Below, piece after piece: positions 8,868 to 16,534 of a stretch of 57,670 nucleotides of DNA. The stretch covers positions 1 to 57,670 of the forward strand of contig SVFV01000022.1 in the NCBI GenBank assembly GCA_015056655.1, read 5' to 3'. Source of the DNA: Butyrivibrio sp. GTDB lineage: Bacteria; Bacillota; Clostridia; Lachnospirales; Lachnospiraceae. Position numbers and translations under genes: made by a program. Under the pieces are notes generated by a model. The model saw nothing but the letters and a program-made list of their open reading frames with translations, was not told where the DNA came from and searched no databases. Each line of letters begins with the position of its first letter. Within the stretch, counting starts at the first letter, position 1.

Positions 8868-9665
8868 TTAAAGCAAATACTCTCTAACCTTTCTTTCAAC
8901 AACTTTCATATCCAATGGCATAGTACTTGATTCCATTGATATGATGATATCCTTCCCCACTTCAAAACCACTTTTTTCATAGGCATATAACTTCTGCATA
9001 TTTTTCAGTGCATACTCCATATCTGATATTAGCCCTAGATGCTCCCAATATAGTGTTTTACGTTTTCTTAAATTCAAAAGAACAAAATCAGGATAGACTG
9101 ACTTTCCACCAGTCAGTTCTAATCTTGGCTCATAGCAATAAGGAATATTGTTCCTATAGAATAAATCCGCCAAGATTTTTTCTGACTTCGAGCGTACATA
9201 CTCGCCCTGATCAGTAATAAACTGTCCATCATCCGGGTACGGATTTTGTTCTCCCATATGAATTTTCTTCCACTCCTTTATATATTCTTCATCAGTTTCA
9301 ATTAGTGGAATAACCAGTTCTTTTCTTGCTTTTCCCAAACGATCATATACTTTTTCTATAGCAGTTGCGTCATACATTTTCAGGAATCTATTGATATGAT
9401 ACTGTTGATTCCTAATTACTTTCTGTACATCCTCTTCATAATCTCTTTGAGCTATTCTTTTAGCCAATTTCCTATCTTTACTTCTTAGATATACAAATTT
9501 TGAATCTCCATTATCAACGTAATACTGGAAGCCCTCTTTCCTATTTGACACCCTCAAATGCCTGTTTCCTGTTTCTTTATATGTCTTACTTCGTCTTTCA
9601 ACTTTATCAAGAAGCAGCTCCAGTTCTAGCATTTGCTTCTCTAGTTGCTTTGCATAATTTTCCAT
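8868..9665 (-). CDS. Hypothetical protein with PD-(D/E)XK nuclease-like C-terminal domain
   Basis: 265 residues. The N-terminal half is charged and probably helical or coiled (MENYAKQLEKQMLELELLLD onward, with many K/R/E). The C-terminal half (about 155-245) has RSKSE (E162), YPDF (D193), then YWEHLG (E208, H209) and a following helix, the order of a PD-(D/E)XK fold. No known restriction partner is nearby. ATG start with AAAGGA upstream. The gene stands alone between two non-coding stretches and is A/T-rich, unlike the operons around it, so it may be acquired. Nuclease activity is inferred from motifs only. Confidence 0.65.
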   Translation of the reverse strand: MENYAKQLEKQMLELELLLDKVERRSKTYKETGNRHLRVSNRKEGFQYYVDNGDSKFVYLRSKDRKLAKRIAQRDYEEDVQKVIRNQQYHINRFLKMYDATAIEKVYDRLGKARKELVIPLIETDEEYIKEWKKIHMGEQNPYPDDGQFITDQGEYVRSKSEKILADLFYRNNIPYCYEPRLELTGGKSVYPDFVLLNLRKRKTLYWEHLGLISDMEYALKNMQKLYAYEKSGFEVGKDIIISMESSTMPLDMKVVERKVREYLL

Positions 9666-10204
9666 TGTTATATCCTTTTATCAATTTTCATTTTTGTAAC
9701 TATCAATTCAGGAATCTCTTCTAAATCCTGAAATCATCCTCACTAATATTCCATGAACCTTCAGCTTTTTCCCGATCTAAGCATTTCCGCTTAGATCATT
9801 TATATTCATTTAATTCTACTAACAACATCATATTATCCTTTCGATAATAAGATGATTTGCTGTACATATGGATCATCAACACTCATATAAACACTTTCCG
9901 GAGCTCTGCGTGTCAGCTCTGTCGCCTTATGACACGCAGATTTCCACAAATAATTATTTCTAGTGTCTGCCATTCTCTTCGATAGTTCCTGACCGCACGT
10001 AGATAACTGAGTTTATTCATTTTACGTGCTGCCATCAGAAAACATCAGACTCAACTAAACACTCATCCGGAATATTTATCCCATCCTGCGTGTCTCAAAC
10101 TCGAATAAAACTATTTTCATATCCATGCCTAAGCACGCTGATTCAAAACAATTCAACCAATACGTGTATTTGGCCCCCTATCCCAGATTTAACCTACACG
10201 CATT
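9666..10204. other. Non-coding stretch with inverted repeats and decayed small ORFs
   Basis: No intact gene of normal size. Perfect inverted repeats: GATCTAAGC at 9774-9782/9789-9797; TATTATC at 9831-9837/9843-9849; CTGCGTGTCA at 9906-9915/9930-9939; GCACGTA at 9995-10001/10023-10029. The blocks AACACTCAT, TCCGGA and CTGCGTGTC recur in the same order at 9878-9914 and 10058-10094. Minus-strand frames look protein-like in pieces but are broken by stops and frame changes. I read it as the remains of an accessory insertion. Confidence 0.5.
9833..9973 (-). pseudogene. Possible 46-residue ORF or gene remnant
   Basis: ATG at 9973 opens 46 codons with a plausible composition (ADTRNNYLWKSACHKATE; SVYMSVDDPYVQQIILL). 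The ribosome binding site is poor. A different frame just upstream (KLSYLRAVRNYRREW) and a second short frame just downstream, interrupted by TGA at about 9787-9798, also look protein-like. Together they suggest a small gene or gene pair decayed by frameshift and stop mutations. I do not recognise the family and coding is not certain. Confidence 0.25.
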
Positions 10205-12538
10205 TTACTTAAATGTTGACATCTGCACGTTGTTTCCATTAGCAACCACAGTTATTGCCCCACTTTGGTCTGTTCTGTAAATACTTGTGTTAATGGCTTC
10301 AAGTCTATTCAAGAGTTCCTTGTGCGGATGACCATAGCGGTTATCGAGTCCGCAGCTAATAAGTGAGATTCGCGGCCTAATAAGTTCTAGAAATTCCTCA
10401 TCAGTCGTGTACTCACTTCCATGGTGGGCCACCTTCAGAAGTGTAAGGTTCTCAAATTCAGTAGGGTACTTCTTTATGTAATCCTTGAGATTGTCCTGAC
10501 CAGTACTCTCTACATCCCCCGTAAACAATGCACTAAAGCCACCATACTTAAGCAGAAGAATTGTTGAATAAGCGTTTGGTTCATCAGTTATCATCCCTGA
10601 CACAGGCCCTATACACTTAAGCATCATTCCTTTATCTGAAATGCCCTGTTTTGCAAATCTGCCAGTTCCATGGATACCTGCTATAATTAACTCATCTCCC
10701 TGCTTTATATATGAAACAGGAATTTTCAGTTCTTCTGCACGCTTCACAAGCTTTCTATAATTCTCCCCCTTTGAAGTCTCATTGATGTCAGGCAATATAA
10801 GATTCTTAATCCGTATATTGCTTCGGCGTTCCTCCATCATATCCATCATTTCAAGGATTCCACTCATGTGATCCTCATCCTCATGGGTTAAAATAACTGC
10901 ATCAAGAGCACCAATGCCTTCATAAGACAGGAAAGGAACAATCTGATATTTAGCCACATTCTTCTTGGAGGTACTTCCGCCATCAATCATTATTCTGGAC
11001 TTCTTCGTTTCGATAATAATTCCATCGCCCTGACCAACATCTACAGCAGTTATCTTAAGATCAGGATGATATCTGAAGCATAAGATTATAATTCCCAGTC
11101 CCAAAATCAATGATTGTATTACAGTTATTATATTCTCGCAATGACGTTTATCGTTTTTATCATTACTATGCCTTTGTAATGGCTTCTGTCTGGACCTCTC
11201 ATTAGGTTGCCTAACGAAATTCTTTATTATTCTGGTTGCACTCTTCCTTAAACATCCCCCTTCTCCCAACATTACAAACATCGCTAGAAAAAAAAGACAT
11301 ACAACAATCTGCCACTCCTCGGAATGTCCTATATACCATGTTCCATACGGAATCATATCCCCAGCCTGACAACAGATACTAAACCATCTCAAAACGAGAT
11401 GACACAAAACTCCCACCAAGCAACCAAGAGGTAATACTATTCCTCCCAGGAATAGACATAATAATCCTGAAAACATAAGCACTGACATAAGTGGCAAAAC
11501 GAACAGATTCAAAACAAATGAAACTATAGGGAATGTGTAATAGAAACTTGTATAGACCGGAAATGTCATTAGAGAAATAGAAAAACTGCCCATCACAATC
11601 TTAAGTGGTCCATTCCTGATTGCTTCTGGAAAAGCCGGAAGTACATATCCAAGAGCAAGCACTGCCCCGAAGGACATCAAAAATCCGCTGTGTCTTATAT
11701 AAAGCGGTTGCTCGATAAGCAATAGAATTGCCGCAAGTGCAAGGGCTGACAGCATATCGTAAGTCCGACCAATCACATCTGCAAGGAGCCTCACCGAAAA
11801 CATCACTATTGCCCTGAAAGCCGATGTACTCATGCCACACATAATTCCATACAGATACATAACTGAAATTGATATAGCAGCTGACGGTATTACCCATAGG
11901 CTCGCCTTCCGAAAAAGCTTATATAATGATAACCCCAATATAGAAATGTGAAGCCCCGAAACAGCAATAATATGTATTATTCCATTCCGTTTATAAATAT
12001 CTTTAATTTCGTCATCAAGATCACCCTTATCTCCAAGTAGAACTGCTTTCATCACCCCGGCATCCTCTGCATTAAGACAGGAGTCCAAAGTCCTCTCACA
12101 GCTTCTTTTAAAGCCATAGACTGTGTTCTTTATAAAGTCAGCCTTACCTCCCTCAGCTACTATTTTGGCACCCTTAATCTGGTAGGCTATTCTTAGTATT
12201 CTATAATAGTTTTTACTGTCGAACTCCCCAGGGTTCGTTGCACTTCTGAACTGTTTACAATTGCCAGTAACCTTGATAACCTTTCCAATCTCCGGTTCAA
12301 CTACAGGTGAAAAATAAGCCAGCACCGTTGTATCTTCTTCCAATTGTTTTAGATACACCACACTTTCTTCTTCACCCGTATACACATTTTCCTTTATTTC
12401 TATTCCGGTCACACGACCGATACATGTAATATTTGCCTGATCAGGCACATTAGAAGATTCTCCAGAAGGTATCACCTTAAGGAAAATCCAGATAGCCGCT
12501 GCGAAAACAAGTGCTACTACGCAAAGCGGTCTTTTCAT
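10205..12538 (-). CDS. comEC: DNA internalization competence protein ComEC/Rec2
   Basis: Inner-membrane channel protein for uptake of single-stranded DNA, 777 residues. All three expected parts are present: an N-terminal DUF4131-type OB region (with NPGEFDSKNYY), the multi-TM competence domain (about 175-420, with IHIIAVSGLHISILG) and a C-terminal metallo-beta-lactamase domain (about 520-770). The last shows VDVGQGDGI, THEDEDHMSG and KVAHHGSEYTT, so its metal site looks intact. Full family length and no frameshift argue that it is functional. It is the last gene of the five-gene comEA operon, 18 bases after the GerMN gene. Confidence 0.95.
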   Translation of the reverse strand: MKRPLCVVALVFAAAIWIFLKVIPSGESSNVPDQANITCIGRVTGIEIKENVYTGEEESVVYLKQLEEDTTVLAYFSPVVEPEIGKVIKVTGNCKQFRSATNPGEFDSKNYYRILRIAYQIKGAKIVAEGGKADFIKNTVYGFKRSCERTLDSCLNAEDAGVMKAVLLGDKGDLDDEIKDIYKRNGIIHIIAVSGLHISILGLSLYKLFRKASLWVIPSAAISISVMYLYGIMCGMSTSAFRAIVMFSVRLLADVIGRTYDMLSALALAAILLLIEQPLYIRHSGFLMSFGAVLALGYVLPAFPEAIRNGPLKIVMGSFSISLMTFPVYTSFYYTFPIVSFVLNLFVLPLMSVLMFSGLLCLFLGGIVLPLGCLVGVLCHLVLRWFSICCQAGDMIPYGTWYIGHSEEWQIVVCLFFLAMFVMLGEGGCLRKSATRIIKNFVRQPNERSRQKPLQRHSNDKNDKRHCENIITVIQSLILGLGIIILCFRYHPDLKITAVDVGQGDGIIIETKKSRIMIDGGSTSKKNVAKYQIVPFLSYEGIGALDAVILTHEDEDHMSGILEMMDMMEERRSNIRIKNLILPDINETSKGENYRKLVKRAEELKIPVSYIKQGDELIIAGIHGTGRFAKQGISDKGMMLKCIGPVSGMITDEPNAYSTILLLKYGGFSALFTGDVESTGQDNLKDYIKKYPTEFENLTLLKVAHHGSEYTTDEEFLELIRPRISLISCGLDNRYGHPHKELLNRLEAINTSIYRTDQSGAITVVANGNNVQMSTFK

Positions 12539-12556
12539 AATTTAGTTATCACCCTT

Positions 12557-13489
12557 TCATTTGACTATATCAAGGTTTCGTTCAAATACAGTGTTCAAAG
12601 ATATAGATTCCATAAAGACTACATCTGAAGAGCCACCAACTGAGATTTGAACCTTATTGACGTCTGAAATGGCGCAGATTGTATTAACAAGAGAGTATAT
12701 TGCAACCTCTGATGAAACTGAATAAGGCTGTATCAGGAAGTTATTATCAAAATCCACATAGCAGACTCCGTCTCTTACAGAAACAGAATTTATCTTGGTC
12801 TGCTGATTCAGAGTAGGATATGAAACGTCGTTATTAGGACCGCTTATGATCTGTTCAATAGCTAGTCTCTGCATAAGAATATTACTGTTGTAAACAACGC
12901 TTCTATAAACAGGCATAAGCTGCTGCCCATCCTCTGTTGCAAAATAAAGAACAAGCTCAACCTTCTCATAGGTGTTGATCTCATTTCCTGCATTATAAAC
13001 AAAGTTGTCAGCAGACATATTTCCAATGATATTGCCCTCGCTGTCTGCAAGCGGAACACCTGCTACCTGGAAGGTTACATAATCAACTCCGGGTACCTGT
13101 GTCAGAGTACGAACCATAGCTGCTCTGTCGAGTATTTCAGTAGTTTCATCAGCTTCAAAATAAGAGCTAGCAAAGTTTAAAGTCAAAAGTCCACCGCTGC
13201 AATTATAGGAGCGAAGGTAAATCGGTCCATAGATAGGAGCCTCATACTCAAGCTTCTCAGGCATAGTCTCCATCTGTACTAAAAGCTCGTCAATAACAGC
13301 ATCTGTGTCATCCATAGATGCCTGCACCTCATAATCCTGGAAAATGATACCTGATTCATCATTGTTGACATAGTAAACCTGTACCACATTTTCCTTGGGT
13401 TCCTTTGCAGTATTACCACATCCAGCCACAGATATAACCATGACCAGGCACAATATGCAATTTATCAATCTCTCAATAATAGTTTTCAT
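12557..13489 (-). CDS. GerMN-domain lipoprotein
   Basis: 310 residues with a lipoprotein signal peptide and lipobox VAGC (acylated C24). Two GerMN domains follow (about 55-155 and 205-300), as in GerM of spore formers and in LpqB-like proteins; the second carries CYVDFDNNFL and the first LLTLNFASSYF. It would sit on the outer face of the membrane. It lies three bases after the kinase stop and 18 before comEC. GerMN lipoproteins beside a two-component system recall the actinobacterial mtrAB-lpqB arrangement, so it may modulate the kinase; that is inference. Its presence does not by itself prove sporulation. Confidence 0.88.
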   Translation of the reverse strand: MKTIIERLINCILCLVMVISVAGCGNTAKEPKENVVQVYYVNNDESGIIFQDYEVQASMDDTDAVIDELLVQMETMPEKLEYEAPIYGPIYLRSYNCSGGLLTLNFASSYFEADETTEILDRAAMVRTLTQVPGVDYVTFQVAGVPLADSEGNIIGNMSADNFVYNAGNEINTYEKVELVLYFATEDGQQLMPVYRSVVYNSNILMQRLAIEQIISGPNNDVSYPTLNQQTKINSVSVRDGVCYVDFDNNFLIQPYSVSSEVAIYSLVNTICAISDVNKVQISVGGSSDVVFMESISLNTVFERNLDIVK

Positions 13490-13492
13490 ATT

Positions 13493-14965
13493 TTATTCCA
13501 TAGACTGCATATACATAAGTGGTATCTTAACGGTAAATGTAGTTCCTTCATCCTCCACACTTGTTACATCTATTGTTCCTCTGTGCAGTAAAATCGCACT
13601 GTGCGTAATGGAAAGGCCAAGTCCAGTTCCACCGATTTCTCTGCTTCTTGACTTATCAACTCTGTAAAAACGCTCATAAATCCTATCAAGACTTTCCTCC
13701 GGAATACCTATTCCAGAGTCACTTATTTCGCATGTAAAATACTGGTGATCAGCGTCAAGCTTAACCTTTACCCAGCCATCATCCTTGTTGTATTTAACTG
13801 CATTTTCCACAAGGTTCATAAGAGCAAGTGAAAGCTTAACCTCGTCTATTTCTGCAGTGATTTCTCTGGTAGTTTCAAGTGTCAGTTCGATGTTTCTCTT
13901 TCTGGCTATTGGCCTTATCCGCTTCATGATGATCTCCATCATCTGTACTACATCAACTGAGGTAATATTCAAAGCTGCTGCCTTCTTGTCCATTCTGACA
14001 AGTTCAAGAAGGTCATTTATTATCTGATTCTCTCTGTCTACTTCAGCCGCAATATCCTCCATGAAATCTCTGTAGACTTCATTAGGGACATCCTCTTGCA
14101 TGATAAGCGAATCTGCAAGCACCTTCATTGATGTGATGGGAGTCTTCAACTCATGAGACACATTTGATACGAATTCCTGTCTTGATTCATCAAGGGCATT
14201 CATCCTCTGCAAAAGCTGGTTAAATGCCTGAATAATATGCATGGTTTCATAATAATCAGATCCCTCTATGGGTTCATTTGTAAAACCGGCTTTAACATCA
14301 TTAATAGCAAGTGTGATTCTGTCGAAGGGTCTTAGGAGCTTGCCTGAAAGCCATACAGCCATACCAAAGATAAGGATTAAAGCAATAATCTCAATAGAGA
14401 TCGCTCTTCGTGACAAAATATCAAGCGTCGTACTGATATAATCTGTTGAAACACTTATCAGAAGTACGCCTCTTACAACATCCTGAGTCTTAGCACCAGG
14501 AGCCACGTCACCGCTCTCATAGTTCATCGTCTCTGTAATAGGAGCGGTCATTTCTATGTAGCCATTGTTTTTGTCATAAACAGTGCTTGCTCCTGCACTA
14601 CCCTTTTTCAGGCAGTCTACAACCTCCTCAGAAATGATAATCTTTCCATCACTGATTCCATATGTATCCTTTACGATTTTTAAGTTATGATCGATAACCA
14701 TAACTCGTCCATCGTAAAGGTTTGCCAGCATATCAAGCTCAGCATTAATTACTTCTGAAGTTGTGTCTGAGAAATAATTGTAATTGATAAGATGATTCGC
14801 CAGAATCATGAGCTGCGTAGAGACCTCGGATTCGCGAACATTGACCGCTCGGTCCTCGTAGCTCTCAAGAATTGCAAAATGAATTACGAGGCATGAAATA
14901 AACCCCGTAAACAAGACAATAATAAATATTCTAAACCTTAGACTCTTAAAAGGATTCAGCTTCAT
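13493..14965 (-). CDS. Sensor histidine kinase with extracellular sensor and HAMP domain
   Basis: 490 residues. TM1 (about 12-33), extracellular sensor domain (about 34-187, PhoR/WalK-like mixed fold), TM2 (about 188-208), HAMP (about 205-260), HisKA with SHELKTP (H271), then HATPase with NLVENAVKYN, DSGIGIP and GGTGLGLSI. No PAS domain is visible between HAMP and HisKA. ATG start, ribosome binding site weak (GAGAG 10-15 bases upstream), so translation is probably coupled to the regulator gene 21 bases upstream. It is part of the comEA-comEC operon and may sense envelope state or a signal for competence. Confidence 0.94.
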   Translation of the reverse strand: MKLNPFKSLRFRIFIIVLFTGFISCLVIHFAILESYEDRAVNVRESEVSTQLMILANHLINYNYFSDTTSEVINAELDMLANLYDGRVMVIDHNLKIVKDTYGISDGKIIISEEVVDCLKKGSAGASTVYDKNNGYIEMTAPITETMNYESGDVAPGAKTQDVVRGVLLISVSTDYISTTLDILSRRAISIEIIALILIFGMAVWLSGKLLRPFDRITLAINDVKAGFTNEPIEGSDYYETMHIIQAFNQLLQRMNALDESRQEFVSNVSHELKTPITSMKVLADSLIMQEDVPNEVYRDFMEDIAAEVDRENQIINDLLELVRMDKKAAALNITSVDVVQMMEIIMKRIRPIARKRNIELTLETTREITAEIDEVKLSLALMNLVENAVKYNKDDGWVKVKLDADHQYFTCEISDSGIGIPEESLDRIYERFYRVDKSRSREIGGTGLGLSITHSAILLHRGTIDVTSVEDEGTTFTVKIPLMYMQSME

Positions 14966-14986
14966 AGGAAATTTTGTTCTCTCTTT

Positions 14987-15667
14987 TTATGCCTGGAAAT
15001 AATATCCTGATCCCCATTTGGTTCTAACATAACGAGGCTCACTGGGGCTCTTCTCAAGCTTCTCCCTAAGTCTTCTAACATGAACATCGACAGTTCTCTC
15101 ATCACCAGGGAAATCCTCTCCCCAGATTGCATGAAGGAGTTCGCTTCTGTTATAAACCTTACCAGGTGTAGAAACAAGGAACTCAAGTACATCAAACTCT
15201 CTGCTTGTAAGATTGATTTCCTTATCGCCAACATAAACACGACGATATTCTTCATTTATCATAAGCTCACCAAAATTCAGCACACTTGCCTGAGTTTCGG
15301 GCTTGTTAGTTCTTCTCATAATAGCCTTAATTCTGGCCTTTACTTCGAGAATGTTAAAGGGCTTTGTGATATAGTCATCTGCGCCATACTCAAGACCTAA
15401 TATCTTATCCATATCATCGCCCTTGGCTGTGAGCATCACTATCGGAACTGATGAAAATTCTCTAATCTGCTGGCATACTTCAAAACCATCCATCTTAGGA
15501 AGCATTACATCCAGCAGAATGATGTCATAAGTGTTATCCTTAGCAAACTGAAGTGCTTCTTCACCATCAAATGCACTGTCAACCTTCATTCCATCCTGCT
15601 CAAGGCTGTATTTAATGCCCTTAACAATTGTCCTCTCATCATCAACAACGAGTACTCTCTTCGCCAT
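14987..15667 (-). CDS. Response regulator, OmpR/PhoP family
   Basis: 226 residues from the ATG at 15667, which has GGAGAG eight bases upstream; a TTG at 15682 is the weaker alternative. The receiver domain has VVDDE (D9-D10), phospho-acceptor D53 (LLDVMLP) and KPF. The winged-helix domain has LTSREFDVLEFL, RTVDVHVRRLREK and VRTKWGSGYYF, close to the PhoP/WalR/YycF subgroup. Partner of the kinase that follows. The operon encodes competence proteins on both sides, so it may regulate its own operon. Confidence 0.94.
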   Translation of the reverse strand: MAKRVLVVDDERTIVKGIKYSLEQDGMKVDSAFDGEEALQFAKDNTYDIILLDVMLPKMDGFEVCQQIREFSSVPIVMLTAKGDDMDKILGLEYGADDYITKPFNILEVKARIKAIMRRTNKPETQASVLNFGELMINEEYRRVYVGDKEINLTSREFDVLEFLVSTPGKVYNRSELLHAIWGEDFPGDERTVDVHVRRLREKLEKSPSEPRYVRTKWGSGYYFQA

Positions 15668-15684
15668 TTCACTCTCCGTCAAAG

Positions 15685-16401
15685 TTAAACTTTTATATAG
15701 TCCTTAATCTTGTCAAAAAACTTGTTCTTTATTCCGGATACCTTCATGATATCCTCTATCTTTTCAAACTTCCCGTTTTGTTCCCTGTATTCCAGAATTT
15801 TCTTAGCCCTTCCGGGTCCTATTCCGGATATGGTACAAAGTTCTGATTCAGATGCAGTGTTAATGTTTACCTTGCCATCCTTACTGTCTGTCTTATCTTC
15901 TGTACTTCCAGTAATTCCTGCCTCAGTAGGCTGTACTGCAATATCTGCTTCAGATGAATCCTCAGTCAGCTTCTCGGTTTCGGCTTTAGTCGGAATCTTA
16001 AGCTTAACTCCATCCTCTAAAACCTGAGCCTGATTGACATAAGAAGTATCTGCCTCCACGTCAAAACCGCCTGCTGCCCTGACAGCATCTATGACTCTGC
16101 TACCATGCGAAAGCTCATAAACACCCTCGCACATTACTGCTCCGCAAACATGAACCATGATATCTTCCTCAGGTTCCTCTGCTTTCACAGATATCTCTTC
16201 TGATGCTTTTTCTGAAGCCTTGCTCTGATCAGTTTTTTCAGTTTCAGCTTCAGTCAAAGAGCTTGCCTCCGCTGCTGAAACTTCCTGAACCTCTGCAGGT
16301 TCTGATAGTATTATTTCCGAATCTTTACGACAACATCCGGAAATTATTACCGATGTCATAAATAATGTAATTATGACACCCTTTTTTATTTTTTTCTGCA
16401 T
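15685..16401 (-). CDS. comEA: ComEA-type DNA-binding competence lipoprotein
   Basis: 238 residues. The signal peptide ends in lipobox ISGC (C23), so it is a lipoprotein instead of the usual TM-anchored ComEA. An Ala/Glu/Ser-rich linker (about 30-80) comes next, then an SLBB domain (about 81-137, VHVCGAV to VKLKIPT), a second linker and a C-terminal double helix-hairpin-helix (about 177-238, VNINTASESEL, GIGPGRAKKILEYR). The last binds DNA at the outer membrane face and hands it to ComEC. First gene of the operon; ATG with GGAGGAG, which a leader hairpin can mask. Confidence 0.93.
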   Translation of the reverse strand: MQKKIKKGVIITLFMTSVIISGCCRKDSEIILSEPAEVQEVSAAEASSLTEAETEKTDQSKASEKASEEISVKAEEPEEDIMVHVCGAVMCEGVYELSHGSRVIDAVRAAGGFDVEADTSYVNQAQVLEDGVKLKIPTKAETEKLTEDSSEADIAVQPTEAGITGSTEDKTDSKDGKVNINTASESELCTISGIGPGRAKKILEYREQNGKFEKIEDIMKVSGIKNKFFDKIKDYIKV

Positions 16402-16405
16402 GTCT

Positions 16406-16424
16406 CCTCCTATAAATCAGGAGG
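16406..16424 (-). promoter_or_regulatory. Hairpin that covers the comEA ribosome binding site
   Basis: Read on the minus strand: CCTCCT (16424-16419), loop GATTTAT, AGGAGG (16411-16406), four bases before the ATG. The anti-Shine-Dalgarno strand is perfect over six G/C-rich pairs. It lies inside the short leader predicted from the promoter at 16445-16473. It would reduce translation of comEA unless opened. Confidence 0.6.
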
Positions 16425-16444
16425 TCCCCACCACGCTATTTATC

Positions 16445-16473
16445 ATAATAGCTGAAATAAAAATCCCATGCAA
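16445..16473 (-). promoter_or_regulatory. Promoter of the comEA-comEC operon
   Basis: Minus strand -35 TTGCAT (16473-16468), 17-base spacer, -10 TATTAT (16450-16445). Predicted start near 16438, leader of about 37 bases. No strong terminator separates it from the upstream solute-binding gene, so some read-through is possible. Confidence 0.65.
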
Positions 16474-16534
16474 GATACTTGTAATATTTTCGTAACATTT
16501 ACAAAAAAACTTCGTCCTCGACAATTTCTTTTGT

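Noticed and set aside
9666..10204. CRISPR array in the repeat-rich gap
   Set aside because: Repeats are few, of different lengths and not regularly spaced, and no cas gene is near.
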